Below are positions 44,038 through 53,004 of a stretch of DNA of 64,000 nucleotides, piece by piece. The position numbers and the translations under genes are program-made. Each line of letters opens with the position of its first letter. The first letter of the stretch is position 1. The stretch comes from VAZQ01 sp036555745 (GTDB lineage: Bacteria; Pseudomonadota; Alphaproteobacteria; Rhizobiales; Xanthobacteraceae), in contig DATBKV010000185.1 of the NCBI GenBank assembly GCA_036555745.1, forward strand, positions 5,438-69,437, in the 5' to 3' direction. The notes beneath the pieces were generated by a model. The model worked only from the letters and a program-made list of their open reading frames with translations, made no database searches and had not been told where the DNA came from.

Positions 44038-44985
44038 TCATTTCTCGCCCAACGGATGCAGGTCGCGCACCAAGCTCTTCAGACGATCCTCCAGCACGTG
44101 CGTATAGATTTGCGTGGTCGAGATGTCGGCATGACCGAGCAGCGTCTGCACCACGCGCAGGTCGGCCCCGTTGTGCAGGAGATGGCTGGCAAAGGCATGG
44201 CGGAGCACGTGCGGGCTAACCGCCGCCGGACGCAGACCCGCGGCGGCGGCGAGCGCCTTCAACTCGCGGGCAAAATGCTGCCGGGTCAGATGGCCGGACT
44301 CCCCGAAGGAGGGGAACAGCCACTTGCTCTTCGCGCGACCCCCGATCTGTGACAGCAGCGCAAGATACTCGCGCATCGCGGTGCGCGCGGACTCGTTGAG
44401 TGGCACGAGCCGCTCCTTGGCACCTTTGCCGCGCACGGTGAGCATGGCGGCATGGCGCTCGGCGGCGGAGGCTGGCAGCGCGACCAGTTCCGAAACCCGC
44501 AGCCCCGTGGCGTAGAGTACTTCGAGCAGGCATGCGAGCCTTGCCGCGCGCAGCCGCTCCGCGGCCGGTTGGTCAGGCTTGTCCACGCCGGTGCGGGCGG
44601 CCGCGAGCAGGCGATCGACCTCGGCGATGCTGAGCACCTTGGGCAGCGCCCGGCCGCGTTTGGGCCCCTCGATGGCCGAGCTCGGATCGTCGGCGCGGCG
44701 TCCCTCGGCGTAGAGGAAGCGGTAGAGCTGGCGGATGGCCGAAAGCCGGCGCGCGGTCGATGCCGCGGCGAAGCTGCGCCTCCCGAGCGCGGCGAGATAG
44801 GCGCGCACATCCTCGGTCGAGGCCTGGGCGATGCTGCACCCGGCGGCGGCGAGGCTTGCGGAGAAGTCGGCGAGGTCGCGCGCGTAGGCGGCGAGCGTGT
44901 TCCCGGCCGCCCCGCGCTCGGCCGCCAGCATGTCGAGGAACAACTCGATCAACGCTTGGTCGGAAATTTTGGCCGTCGGGGCCAT
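44038..44985 (-). CDS. xerD: Tyrosine site-specific recombinase XerD
   Basis: 315 aa. Resolves chromosome dimers at dif with XerC. N-terminal core-binding domain, then the catalytic set: Arg in ATGLRVSELVALP, HVLRHAFASHLLHNGADL with H-x-x-R, LLGHADISTTQIYTHV with His and the Tyr nucleophile. Length and position beside aroK match the chromosomal XerD, so this is a housekeeping recombinase rather than a phage integrase. Followed 15 bases upstream by a 49-codon gene in the same direction. Confidence 0.94.
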   Translation of the reverse strand: MAPTAKISDQALIELFLDMLAAERGAAGNTLAAYARDLADFSASLAAAGCSIAQASTEDVRAYLAALGRRSFAAASTARRLSAIRQLYRFLYAEGRRADDPSSAIEGPKRGRALPKVLSIAEVDRLLAAARTGVDKPDQPAAERLRAARLACLLEVLYATGLRVSELVALPASAAERHAAMLTVRGKGAKERLVPLNESARTAMREYLALLSQIGGRAKSKWLFPSFGESGHLTRQHFARELKALAAAAGLRPAAVSPHVLRHAFASHLLHNGADLRVVQTLLGHADISTTQIYTHVLEDRLKSLVRDLHPLGEK

Positions 44986-45000
44986 TCCGCGATCAGGCGC

Positions 45001-45150
45001 TCACGGCTGCTTTATGAATTTATCCGGCGGAATCGACACCGTGATCTCGCGCGGTTTTGGATCGAACCAGGTCGCCAGCATGAACATGGCGCCGTAGGTC
45101 AAACCGCCCAAAACGCCGATCAGGGTGAGCAATCGAAACAGACTCGGCAT
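45001..45150 (-). CDS. 49-residue single-span membrane protein
   Basis: Starts at the ATG at 45150, with GAGAGGA seven bases upstream, and ends in TGA at 45001, 15 bases before the xerD start. Sequence begins MPSLFRLLTLIGVLGGLTYG, then AMFMLATWFDPKPREITVSI, and ends PPDKFIKQP. One membrane helix (residues ~5-27) and a short hydrophilic end. A small gene of this type beside xerD/aroK recurs in the related genomes I recall. No function known. Likely cotranscribed with xerD. Confidence 0.75.
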   Translation of the reverse strand: MPSLFRLLTLIGVLGGLTYGAMFMLATWFDPKPREITVSIPPDKFIKQP

Positions 45151-45356
45151 GGCGATCCTCTCGACCTTCAGGCTCGCAGGAAAGAATGGAGAAACTAGGA
45201 CACGGCGGCCGGGCGGCGGCTATCCGCAGGCCTGCCATCGGGTTAACCACACTCTTGCTCCACCCGGCATGCTACCAGGAAGCTTGACGGCAAGTGGTTG
45301 TGCTGGAAGAGAAACCGCCTAGAAAGCGGTTCGAGTGCGGGTGCACGGAGCGGAGG

Positions 45357-46001
45357 ATGGGTGCAGCGGCAAATACGCCCCCCGGCGCGGCGCACCAGCT
45401 CGCGGGCCGGGCAGAGGCCCCGATCGTGGCGGCGCTCGCACGCCGCTCGATCGTGCTCGTAGGAATGATGGGAGCGGGAAAGTCCTCGATCGGTCGCAGG
45501 CTGGCGCTGCGTCTCGGCATACCCTTCATCGATGCCGATGCGGAGATCGAAAAGGCCGCCGGCATGACCATCACTGATATCTTTGCGGTTCACGGGGAGG
45601 CGGAATTCCGCGCCGGCGAGGCGCGCGTGATCAGCCGCCTCCTTGAGGGCGGGCCACAGGTGCTGGCGAGCGGCGGCGGCGCCTTTCTCAACCCGGACAC
45701 CCGCGCCACCATCCAGGCTAAAGGCATTTCGATCTGGCTGAGGGCCGATTTTGACGTGCTGATGAAGCGTATCCGACGTCGCCACGATCGGCCGCTGCTC
45801 AAGACGGCCGACCCTGCTGCAACGCTGCGCCAGCTCATGGAACAGCGCGACCCGATTTATGCTTTGGCCGATCTCACGATTCAGTCGCGTGAGGTAACGC
45901 ACGATCGGATCGTCGACGAGATCGTGAGCGCGCTTGTCGGCTGCATCGGAGTGGAGCCGGCGAACGCGAGTGTGCCGGTGGAAGGGGGTGGCGAGCCATG
46001 A
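45357..46001 (+). CDS. aroK: Shikimate kinase
   Basis: 214 aa from the ATG at 45357 with CGGAG six bases ahead; a GTG at 45294 would give 235 aa. Phosphorylates shikimate in the chorismate pathway. P-loop GMMGAGKSSIGRRL (residues ~37-50), substrate Asp in FIDADAEIE, FRAGEARVISRLL, and GGGAFLNPDTR. An N-terminal stretch of ~25 low-complexity residues precedes the domain. Overlaps aroB by four bases (ATGA), so the two are coupled. TTGACG at 45284-45289 could be its -35 element. Confidence 0.93.
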   Translation: MGAAANTPPGAAHQLAGRAEAPIVAALARRSIVLVGMMGAGKSSIGRRLALRLGIPFIDADAEIEKAAGMTITDIFAVHGEAEFRAGEARVISRLLEGGPQVLASGGGAFLNPDTRATIQAKGISIWLRADFDVLMKRIRRRHDRPLLKTADPAATLRQLMEQRDPIYALADLTIQSREVTHDRIVDEIVSALVGCIGVEPANASVPVEGGGEP

Positions 46002-47128
46002 CGGCGCCGCTGTGCGGCGGCGAATCGAGCTCGATCCAAGTCGCGCTCGGCGCGCGCAGCTATGAGATCGTCATTGGCCGCGGCCAACTTGCCCGGCTCG
46101 GGCAGAAAATTGCCGCGCTGCGGTCTGCGGCCAAGGCCACCATCGTCACCGACGAAACCGTCGCGCGGCATCATCTCCCCGCGACCGAGGCCGCGCTCGC
46201 TGCCGCGGGCATCGCCTGCTCACACGTCATTGTGCCGCCGGGCGAAAGCTCAAAAAGCTTCCCGATGCTCGAACGGGTCTGCGAAGCCCTCATCTCCGCG
46301 CGTATCGAGCGTGCCGACCTGGTGGTGGCCCTCGGCGGCGGGGTCATTGGCGATCTCGCCGGCTTGGCAGCCGCCCTGCTGCGGCGCGGGGTCGATTATG
46401 TGCAGGTGCCGACCACGCTGCTGGCACAGGTCGATTCCGCAGTCGGCGGCAAGACCGCGATCGATTCGCGCCAAGGCAAGAACCTCATCGGCGCCTTCCA
46501 TCAACCGGTGCTGGTCGTCGCCGACACCGCGTTGCTCGATACGCTGCCCGCACGCCAGTTCCGGGCGGGCTATGCCGAAGTGGCCAAATACGGGCTGATC
46601 GCCGATGCCGGCTTCTTCGCTTGGCTGGAGACAAACTGGCAGGACATATTCGCGGGCGGAGCGGCGCGCGAGCACGCCATCGCGGTGAGCTGTCGCATGA
46701 AGGCCGCCATCGTCGGCCGCGATGAGCGCGAGACCGGCGAACGCGCGCTGCTCAATCTTGGCCACACGTTCGGGCACGCGCTCGAGGCCGCGGCCGGATT
46801 ATCCGACCGACTGCTGCACGGTGAGGCGATTTCGCTCGGGATGGCGCTCGCCTTCGCATTCTCGGCCGAGCGCGGCTTGCTGCCTCGCGCGGATGCCGAA
46901 CGCGTCGAACGTCACCTGGCCGCGGTGGGACTGCCGGTCCGCGTCTCCGCGGTTGCCGGATCGATGCCCAATGCCGATCGCCTGATGGAGCTCATCGCCC
47001 AGGACAAAAAGGTCAAGCGCGGCAAATTGACGTTCATCCTGGCGCGCGGGATCGGCGCAAGCTTCATCGCCACCGACGTTGATCCCGCCGACGTCCATGC
47101 GTTCCTAATCGAGAAGCTCGCTCGCTGA
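45998..47128 (+). CDS. aroB: 3-dehydroquinate synthase
   Basis: 376 aa. Turns DAHP into dehydroquinate, NAD and zinc dependent. VALGGGVIGDLAGLAAALLR, TTLLAQVDSAVGGKTAIDSR, FHQPVLVVADTALLDTLPAR, and the zinc-ligand regions RAGYAEVAKYGLI and LLNLGHTFGHALEA are all present. Its ATG overlaps the aroK stop, and its TGA overlaps the following gene start, making a tight three-gene run aroK-aroB-corC. Confidence 0.97.
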   Translation: MTAPLCGGESSSIQVALGARSYEIVIGRGQLARLGQKIAALRSAAKATIVTDETVARHHLPATEAALAAAGIACSHVIVPPGESSKSFPMLERVCEALISARIERADLVVALGGGVIGDLAGLAAALLRRGVDYVQVPTTLLAQVDSAVGGKTAIDSRQGKNLIGAFHQPVLVVADTALLDTLPARQFRAGYAEVAKYGLIADAGFFAWLETNWQDIFAGGAAREHAIAVSCRMKAAIVGRDERETGERALLNLGHTFGHALEAAAGLSDRLLHGEAISLGMALAFAFSAERGLLPRADAERVERHLAAVGLPVRVSAVAGSMPNADRLMELIAQDKKVKRGKLTFILARGIGASFIATDVDPADVHAFLIEKLAR

Positions 47129-48417
47129 TGGCCACTTACGATTGGCTCGCCCTGGCGGCGGTTCTGATCTGCCTTCTGCTCTCGGCGTTCTTCGCAGGAA
47201 GCGAAACCGCGCTGACCGCCTCGTCGCGCGCCAGCATGCATCGGCTGGAGAAGCAGGGAAATCGCCGCGCCGCGATCGTCAATCGCCTGCTCGACGCCCG
47301 CGAACGCATGATCGGCGCGCTGCTGTTCGGCAACAACGCGGTGAACATCGCGGCATCCTCGCTCGCCACTGGCGTCCTGCTCGCCTGGTTCGGGGATGTG
47401 GGCGTGATCTACGCCACGGTGGTCATGACCGGAATGATCGTGGTGTTTGCGGAGGTATTGCCCAAGACCGCGGCGTTCAATGCGCCAGACCGTATCGCCT
47501 TGATTGTTGCGCGCCCGATCGATTGGACGGTCCGGCTGCTCACGCCTGTCCTGATTGCAGTCGGGTGGCTGGTGAAGGCGGTACTGCGGCTGTTCGGGAT
47601 GAGGACGGGTGAGAGCGAATCGATTCTCTCCCCGCACGAGGAGCTGCGGGGCACGGTCGACCTCCTGCATCGTGAGGGCGGCGTCGAGAGGCTGGACCGC
47701 GACATGTTCAGCGGCCTGCTCGATCTGCGCGACCTTACGGTGTCCGACGTAATGATCCACCGCACCGAGATGGTCACGGTCTGCGCCGACGATCCGGCGG
47801 AGCAGGTGGTAAAGGCGGTGCTGGATTCCGAGCTCACCCGGGTCCCTTTGTGGAAAGGAAAGCCCGAGAACATCATCGGCATCCTGCATGCCAAGGATCT
47901 GTTGCGTGCAATCCAGGTCGTCGAGCGCGATCTCGCCAAAATCGACGTCGCAACGATCGCCAGGGCGCCGTGGTTCGTGCCGGAGATCCGTCCGCTGTCG
48001 GAACAGCTCAAGGCCTTCCGCCGCCGCAAGACGCATTTTGCTCTGGTCGTGGACGAGTACGGCGAGGTGATGGGCCTGGTGACGCTCGAGGACATTCTGG
48101 AGGAGATCGTAGGCGACATCACCGACGAGCATGATGTGGTGGTGCCCGGGGTACGGCCGCAGCCCGACGGTTCGGTCAATGTCGACGGCGGCGTCCCGAT
48201 TCGCGATCTCAACCGGGCGATGGAATGGAACCTGCCCGACGACGAGGCGACCACCGTCGCCGGGCTCGTCATTCACGAGGCGCGCTCGATCCCGGAGCCC
48301 GGGCAGACCTTCACCTTCCACGGATTTCGCTTTCGCGTGCTGCGGCGCGAGCGCAACCGGATCACCGCATTGCGGATCACGCCTTTGGTGCGACAGCTGG
48401 CGGCGAAACCGGCCTGA
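47128..48417 (+). CDS. CorC/HlyC-family CBS-domain membrane protein (CNNM-like)
   Basis: 429 aa. N-terminal CNNM/DUF21 transmembrane domain (~1-190) with LALAAVLICLLLSAFFAGSE and VMTGMIVVFAEVLPKTAAF. Then a CBS pair (~205-335) with TELVSVxx-like VMIHRTEMVTVCADDPAE and HFALVVDEYGEVMGLVTLED, and a C-terminal CorC-HlyC domain. Family members take part in magnesium/cobalt handling. Its start codon overlaps the aroB stop (TGATG). Confidence 0.9.
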   Translation: MATYDWLALAAVLICLLLSAFFAGSETALTASSRASMHRLEKQGNRRAAIVNRLLDARERMIGALLFGNNAVNIAASSLATGVLLAWFGDVGVIYATVVMTGMIVVFAEVLPKTAAFNAPDRIALIVARPIDWTVRLLTPVLIAVGWLVKAVLRLFGMRTGESESILSPHEELRGTVDLLHREGGVERLDRDMFSGLLDLRDLTVSDVMIHRTEMVTVCADDPAEQVVKAVLDSELTRVPLWKGKPENIIGILHAKDLLRAIQVVERDLAKIDVATIARAPWFVPEIRPLSEQLKAFRRRKTHFALVVDEYGEVMGLVTLEDILEEIVGDITDEHDVVVPGVRPQPDGSVNVDGGVPIRDLNRAMEWNLPDDEATTVAGLVIHEARSIPEPGQTFTFHGFRFRVLRRERNRITALRITPLVRQLAAKPA

Positions 48418-48549
48418 ACAGCGCGGCGAGTGCCCAGCGAGGGCGCAGCATTTCCTGCTGCCTCGCATTCACGCGCTGGCGATCAGCACCCGCCGTCCAG
48501 TGGCCGACAGGTGCGAGGTCGGCAATCTCCTCGAGCGGGAGCGGTCGGC

Positions 48550-48825
48550 TCAGGTGCCGGTCTCGCCCGGCGCCGAGGCATGGATTGCCAGCGCGTGGAC
48601 ACCGCTTCGCAGCTCGCTCGCGAGCGTTTCATTGACCATGCGGTGACGCTCGAGGCGGCTCTTTCCGCGGAATGCCTCCGCCACGATATAAACCCGGTAA
48701 TGCGTCTCTCCGCCGGGCCGGTGACCGGCGTGCCCGACATGCAGGTGCGACTCGTCCAGCACGCGGAGGCTCTCCGGCCTGAAAGCCTTCGTCAGCTGGT
48801 CGGTGATGAGATCGCTTCTTGCCAT
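48550..48825 (-). CDS. bolA: BolA-family protein
   Basis: 91 aa. BolA-type KH-like fold: LITDQLTKAFRPESLRVLDE, then SHLHVGHAGHRPGGETHYRV, FRGKSRLERHRMVNETLASE and VHALAIHASAPGE. His residues in the SHLHVGH and VHALAIH parts are the usual ligands for a shared [2Fe-2S] cluster with a monothiol glutaredoxin. It diverges from the J-domain gene at 48946, a pairing I recall in other alphaproteobacteria. Confidence 0.92.
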   Translation of the reverse strand: MARSDLITDQLTKAFRPESLRVLDESHLHVGHAGHRPGGETHYRVYIVAEAFRGKSRLERHRMVNETLASELRSGVHALAIHASAPGETGT

Positions 48826-48945
48826 GATTGCCCCGCATTAGCGGTCGCGGCCGCTCGCGGTCAATGCCGCGCATCGGCAGGGGACCGGCCCATGCCATGT
48901 CAAGTACTTGCATGCGGCTGTGGCGCGCGCGCATATTGATCGGTC

Positions 48946-49575
48946 ATGAAAAACGACTCGCCCCTGTTCGACCGCATCCGGGTCAAGCCCGACAAGGACC
49001 GGCGGCAGCGCGCGCAATGCCCGGCCTGCGATTGGCCGAATTGCGACGCGCCGGCCACCCATCGTGCGCCCAAGGGACGGCTGCGCGAGCGCGAATATTG
49101 GCGGTTCTGCCTCGATCACGTGCGCCAGTACAACCACGCGTACAATTTCTTTGCCGGGATGAGCGCCGACGACATTGCGAAGTACCAGAAAGACGCGGTC
49201 ATTGGACATCGCCCCACCTGGAAGATGGGCATGGCCGGCGGACGATCTGGTGCGCGCTCGCACTCGTCCCGCTTTGGTCCACAATTCGCGGATGCCGATG
49301 ACCCGCTCGGCGTGTTCCGCGAGCTCGGCGGATCGGTCGGCGCGCGCTCCGCGAAACGCCTGTCCGAGCCCCGCCTCGTGCGCAACGCCGAGCGCAAGGC
49401 GCTCGACATTCTGGGCCTCGAGGCCGATGCCTCAGCGCAGGAGGTCAAAACGCGCTTCAAGGCACTCGTGAAGCGTCACCACCCGGACGCCAATGGCGGG
49501 GATCGCTCCTTCGAGGACAGGCTGCGCGAGATCATTCAGGCCTACAATTATCTCAAATCGACGGGCCTGCGCTGA
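48946..49575 (+). CDS. Protein with C-terminal J domain (DnaJ-like co-chaperone)
   Basis: 209 aa. The J domain is at the end (residues ~145-207): ERKALDILGLEADASAQEVK, and the diagnostic HPD inside KRHHPDANGGDRSFEDRLRE, finishing IIQAYNYLK. The N-terminal half has cysteines in CPACDWPNCDAPATH plus an FCLDHVRQYNHAYNFFAGM stretch, likely a zinc-binding module. It would stimulate a DnaK-type ATPase on an unknown client. Divergent from bolA and followed by cobS. Confidence 0.9.
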   Translation: MKNDSPLFDRIRVKPDKDRRQRAQCPACDWPNCDAPATHRAPKGRLREREYWRFCLDHVRQYNHAYNFFAGMSADDIAKYQKDAVIGHRPTWKMGMAGGRSGARSHSSRFGPQFADADDPLGVFRELGGSVGARSAKRLSEPRLVRNAERKALDILGLEADASAQEVKTRFKALVKRHHPDANGGDRSFEDRLREIIQAYNYLKSTGLR

Positions 49576-49970
49576 GGCGGATCTGGCCGACATTCGAATT
49601 GCGTCGGGCGCGATGCAGCCATGATGGTCGCGCAGTCGCCAAATAGGCGCCGCGAGCGGGCGTCACGGCGACATGTGCAAAAATACGACCACATGGCGAA
49701 GGTGCCGACGAGCTTCCGCCAACCTTTCCAGCCATTTCGTGCCGGTCCGCGCGATCGGCGAGCGAGCCGGCGGCCCGCTTCGTCCCCGCCCCTCGCTCGG
49801 GGGCGTGCCATTGCGTCTTTTTTACGCATACCTATTTGAAACAATGGGATTTTCTGTTCAGGACCCGACAGCTTTCGCGGCGCGCCACCTTTCTGCTAAG
49901 TTCGCGCGCCGCCGCACCGCGTTCTTGCAACCGAAACGGATCTCGGTCGTTCCGGGATCACGGAGGATCA
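49576..49970. other. Intergenic stretch of ~395 bp upstream of cobS
   Basis: Separates the J-domain gene from cobS. The short open frames in it lack family support. I looked for cobalamin riboswitch pieces because cobS follows, and saw no convincing match. A short AT-rich segment around 49820-49850 could hold the cobS promoter. Confidence 0.5.
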
Positions 49971-50957
49971 ATGACCGCCGCAACGCCAGAGGTCGCCGGC
50001 CTGCCCGACATGAAAGTGTCGATCCGCCAGGTCTTCGGCTTCGATAGCGATATGGAGGTGCCGGCCTATTCGGAGGCCGACGAGCACGTTCCGGACATCG
50101 ATACTGACTATCGGTTCGACAAACCGACGACGCTGGCCATTCTCGCCGGTTTCGCCCACAACCGTCGCGTCATTGTCACCGGTTATCACGGCACCGGAAA
50201 GTCGACCCACATCGAGCAGGTGGCGGCACGGCTGAATTGGCCGTGCGTGCGGGTCAACCTGGACAGCCACATCAGCCGTATCGACTTGATCGGCAAGGAC
50301 GCCATCGTCATTCGCGACGGCATGCAGGTGACCGAGTTCCGCGATGGCATCCTGCCGTGGGCTTACCAGCACAATGTCGCGCTCTGTTTCGACGAGTACG
50401 ACGCTGGTCGTCCCGACGTGATGTTCGTGATTCAGCGCGTGCTGGAATCCTCCGGCCGGCTGACGCTGCTCGATCAAAGCCGGGTGATCCGGCCGCATCC
50501 CGCTTTCCGTCTGTTCGCGACGGCCAACACGGTCGGCCTCGGCGACACGTCCGGGCTTTATCACGGCACGCAGCAGATCAACCAGGCGCAGATGGATCGT
50601 TGGTCGATTGTCACCACGCTCAACTATCTGCCGCACGACAACGAGGTCGACATTGTGCTGGCTAAGGCCAAGCACTACCGCACCGACCAGGGCCGCGACG
50701 TTGTCAACAAGATGGTTCGGGTCGCCGACCTCACTCGCAATGCCTTCATGAACGGCGATATTTCGACCGTCATGAGCCCGCGCACCGTTATCACCTGGGC
50801 GGAGAATGCCGACATCTTCAAGGATATCGGCTTCGCGTTCCGCCTCACGTTCCTCAACAAATGCGACGAGCTCGAGCGGCCGATCGTGGCAGAGTTCTAT
50901 CAGCGCTGCTTCGGAGCGGAATTGCCGGAATCGTCCGTGAACGTGGCCCTGACCTGA
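49971..50957 (+). CDS. cobS: Aerobic cobaltochelatase subunit CobS
   Basis: 328 aa from the ATG at 49971 with GGAGG eight bases ahead. AAA+ ATPase of the aerobic cobalt-insertion complex in vitamin B12 synthesis. Walker A GYHGTGKSTH (residues ~71-80), Walker B LCFDEYDAGRPDVMFVIQRV, and sensor region FATANTVGLGDTSGLYHGTQ. Works with CobT, the next gene, and CobN (not in the window). Confidence 0.95.
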   Translation: MTAATPEVAGLPDMKVSIRQVFGFDSDMEVPAYSEADEHVPDIDTDYRFDKPTTLAILAGFAHNRRVIVTGYHGTGKSTHIEQVAARLNWPCVRVNLDSHISRIDLIGKDAIVIRDGMQVTEFRDGILPWAYQHNVALCFDEYDAGRPDVMFVIQRVLESSGRLTLLDQSRVIRPHPAFRLFATANTVGLGDTSGLYHGTQQINQAQMDRWSIVTTLNYLPHDNEVDIVLAKAKHYRTDQGRDVVNKMVRVADLTRNAFMNGDISTVMSPRTVITWAENADIFKDIGFAFRLTFLNKCDELERPIVAEFYQRCFGAELPESSVNVALT

Positions 50958-51114
50958 ATTGGATGTCGCCGTCTGCCGCCGTCCGGGTTCGCCGGCGGAA
51001 CGAATGCGTAGCGAGGTCTGACTTGCGTCGCCAAGCGGCGCCGCTCGATTTCAAGCGATTTATGAGCCGGTTGCCGCTTGCGGCGAAACTCTCTCGAGCT
51101 GAGCTGCTTTGCAA

Positions 51115-53004
51115 ATGCCCTCCAACTTCAAGAGCAAGAGTTCCGCCAGGGAAAGTCCGACCGAGCCGTTCAAGCGCGCGGTGACGGGATGTGTGCGCGC
51201 GATCGCGCGCAAGCCCGAGCTCGAGGTCTCGTTTGCCGCCGAGCGTCCCGGGATCGTGGGCGGCAAGGCGCGCTTGCCCGAGCCGCCGCGCAAGCTCACC
51301 GGCTCGGATGCGGCGATCGTGCGCGGCCACGCCGACGCGATCGCTCTCAAGCTCGCGTGCCATGACCCGATGGTGCATCGCAAGCTGATACCGGGCGGGC
51401 AACAGGCGCGCGCGGTCTTCGAGGCAGTCGAGCAGGCCCGGGTCGAGGCGATCGGCGCGCGCCGCATGACCGGCGTTGCCCGGAATCTTTCGGCCATGCT
51501 CGACGACCGCTTTCACCGCGGCAAGTTCGACGAGGTCACCGACCGGGCGGATGCGCCGATCGAGGAAGCCGTCGCGCTCATGGTGCGCGAACGGCTGACC
51601 GGCGAGGCGCCGCCGCCGGCGGCCAAGAGGCTCGTGGATCTTTGGCGTCCGCTGATCGAGGACCGTGCCGGACGCGATCTTGATCGCCTCGAGCGGTTGA
51701 TCGAGAACCAGGCGCGCTTCGGCGATGTCATCCACGACCTGTTGGACGCGCTCGACATGGGCGAGGACCGCAGCACCGAGTCGGACGATGAGGAGGGCGA
51801 GGAGGGCGAGCAGGAGCGACGCAAGGAGGAATCGGGCGAGGACGGCCAGGGCGCCGACGCCGAGGACACGCAGACACGCGTCGAGGAAGCCGATGTGGCC
51901 GGCGAGGACATGTCCGACTCCAGTGCCGAAGCGGCCGAGGCGCTCTCCGCCGAGATGGCCGACGATGCCGAGATGGGCGACGCCGATGCTCCGGCCGAGC
52001 CGCGGCGCACGCGTCGGCACGGGCAGAACGAGCCGCGCGGCCCGGACTACCGGCCGTTCGTCACCAAGCACGACGAGACGGTGGCGGCCGAGGACCTGTG
52101 CGAGCCGGAGGAACTCGACCGGCTGCGAGGCTACCTCGACAAGCAGCTTTCGCATCTGCAAGGCGTGGTCGCGCGGCTCGCCAACCGGCTGCAGCGCCGT
52201 TTGATGGCGCAGCAGAACCGGGCCTGGGAGTTCGATCTGGAGGAGGGGCTACTTGACCCCGCGCGGCTGTCGCGCATCGTGGTGGATCCGCTGCATCCGC
52301 TCTCGTTCAAGCAGGAGAAGGAGACGAGCTTCCGCGACACCGTCGTCACGCTGCTGCTGGACAATTCGGGTTCAATGCGCGGACGCCCGATCACCGTCGC
52401 CGCTACCTGCGCCGATATCCTGGCGCGCACGCTCGAGCGCTGCGGGGTCAAGGTTGAAATTCTGGGTTTCACTACCCGCGCGTGGAAGGGCGGCCAGTCG
52501 CGCGAGGCCTGGCTTGCCGCCGGCAAGCCCGCCAACCCGGGGCGGCTGAATGATCTGCGCCACATCATCTACAAGTCGGCGGACGCGCCGTGGCGGCGCG
52601 CGCGCAAGAATCTCGGCCTGATGATGCGCGAGGGCCTGCTCAAGGAGAACATCGACGGTGAAGCGCTCGACTGGGCGCATAAACGGCTCTTGGCCCGCGC
52701 CGAGCAGCGCAAGATCCTGATGATGATCTCCGACGGCGCGCCGGTCGACGATTCGACCCTTTCGGTCAACCCGGGCAACTATCTCGAACGACACCTGCGC
52801 TGGGTGATCGAGGACATCGAGACGCGCTCTCCTGTCGAATTGATCGCCATCGGCATCGGCCATGACGTGACCCGCTATTACCGGCGCGCGGTCACCATCG
52901 TCGATGCCGAGGAGCTCGGCGGAGCGATGACCGAAAAGCTGGCCGAACTGTTCGACGAGGAGGCCCCGGCCCAGCCAAGGCGGATGTCGAGGCTCGACGC
53001 GTGA
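51115..53004 (+). CDS. cobT: Aerobic cobaltochelatase subunit CobT
   Basis: 629 aa from the ATG at 51115. Partner of CobS. An N-terminal domain is followed by a strongly acidic linker (about 220-310, many Glu/Asp repeats such as EEGEEGEQERRKEESGEDGQ), then a CobT-specific part and a C-terminal von Willebrand A domain. Its MIDAS motif is LLLDNSGSMRG (near 412-421), with a later MMISDGAPVDD. The stop overlaps the start of the phytase-like gene (GTGA). Confidence 0.94.
   Translation: MPSNFKSKSSARESPTEPFKRAVTGCVRAIARKPELEVSFAAERPGIVGGKARLPEPPRKLTGSDAAIVRGHADAIALKLACHDPMVHRKLIPGGQQARAVFEAVEQARVEAIGARRMTGVARNLSAMLDDRFHRGKFDEVTDRADAPIEEAVALMVRERLTGEAPPPAAKRLVDLWRPLIEDRAGRDLDRLERLIENQARFGDVIHDLLDALDMGEDRSTESDDEEGEEGEQERRKEESGEDGQGADAEDTQTRVEEADVAGEDMSDSSAEAAEALSAEMADDAEMGDADAPAEPRRTRRHGQNEPRGPDYRPFVTKHDETVAAEDLCEPEELDRLRGYLDKQLSHLQGVVARLANRLQRRLMAQQNRAWEFDLEEGLLDPARLSRIVVDPLHPLSFKQEKETSFRDTVVTLLLDNSGSMRGRPITVAATCADILARTLERCGVKVEILGFTTRAWKGGQSREAWLAAGKPANPGRLNDLRHIIYKSADAPWRRARKNLGLMMREGLLKENIDGEALDWAHKRLLARAEQRKILMMISDGAPVDDSTLSVNPGNYLERHLRWVIEDIETRSPVELIAIGIGHDVTRYYRRAVTIVDAEELGGAMTEKLAELFDEEAPAQPRRMSRLDA

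Noticed and set aside
44038..44985. Tyrosine recombinase as evidence for a mobile element
   Set aside because: Sequence and place beside aroK fit the housekeeping XerD; no att-like repeats, tRNA or cargo genes are near.
49576..49970. Cobalamin riboswitch upstream of cobS
   Set aside because: The gap lacks a convincing B12-box set; only scattered GCC-rich fragments resemble it.
50854..52161. 435-codon minus-strand open frame across cobT
   Set aside because: Antisense shadow; cobT on the plus strand has complete vWA and acidic-linker features.
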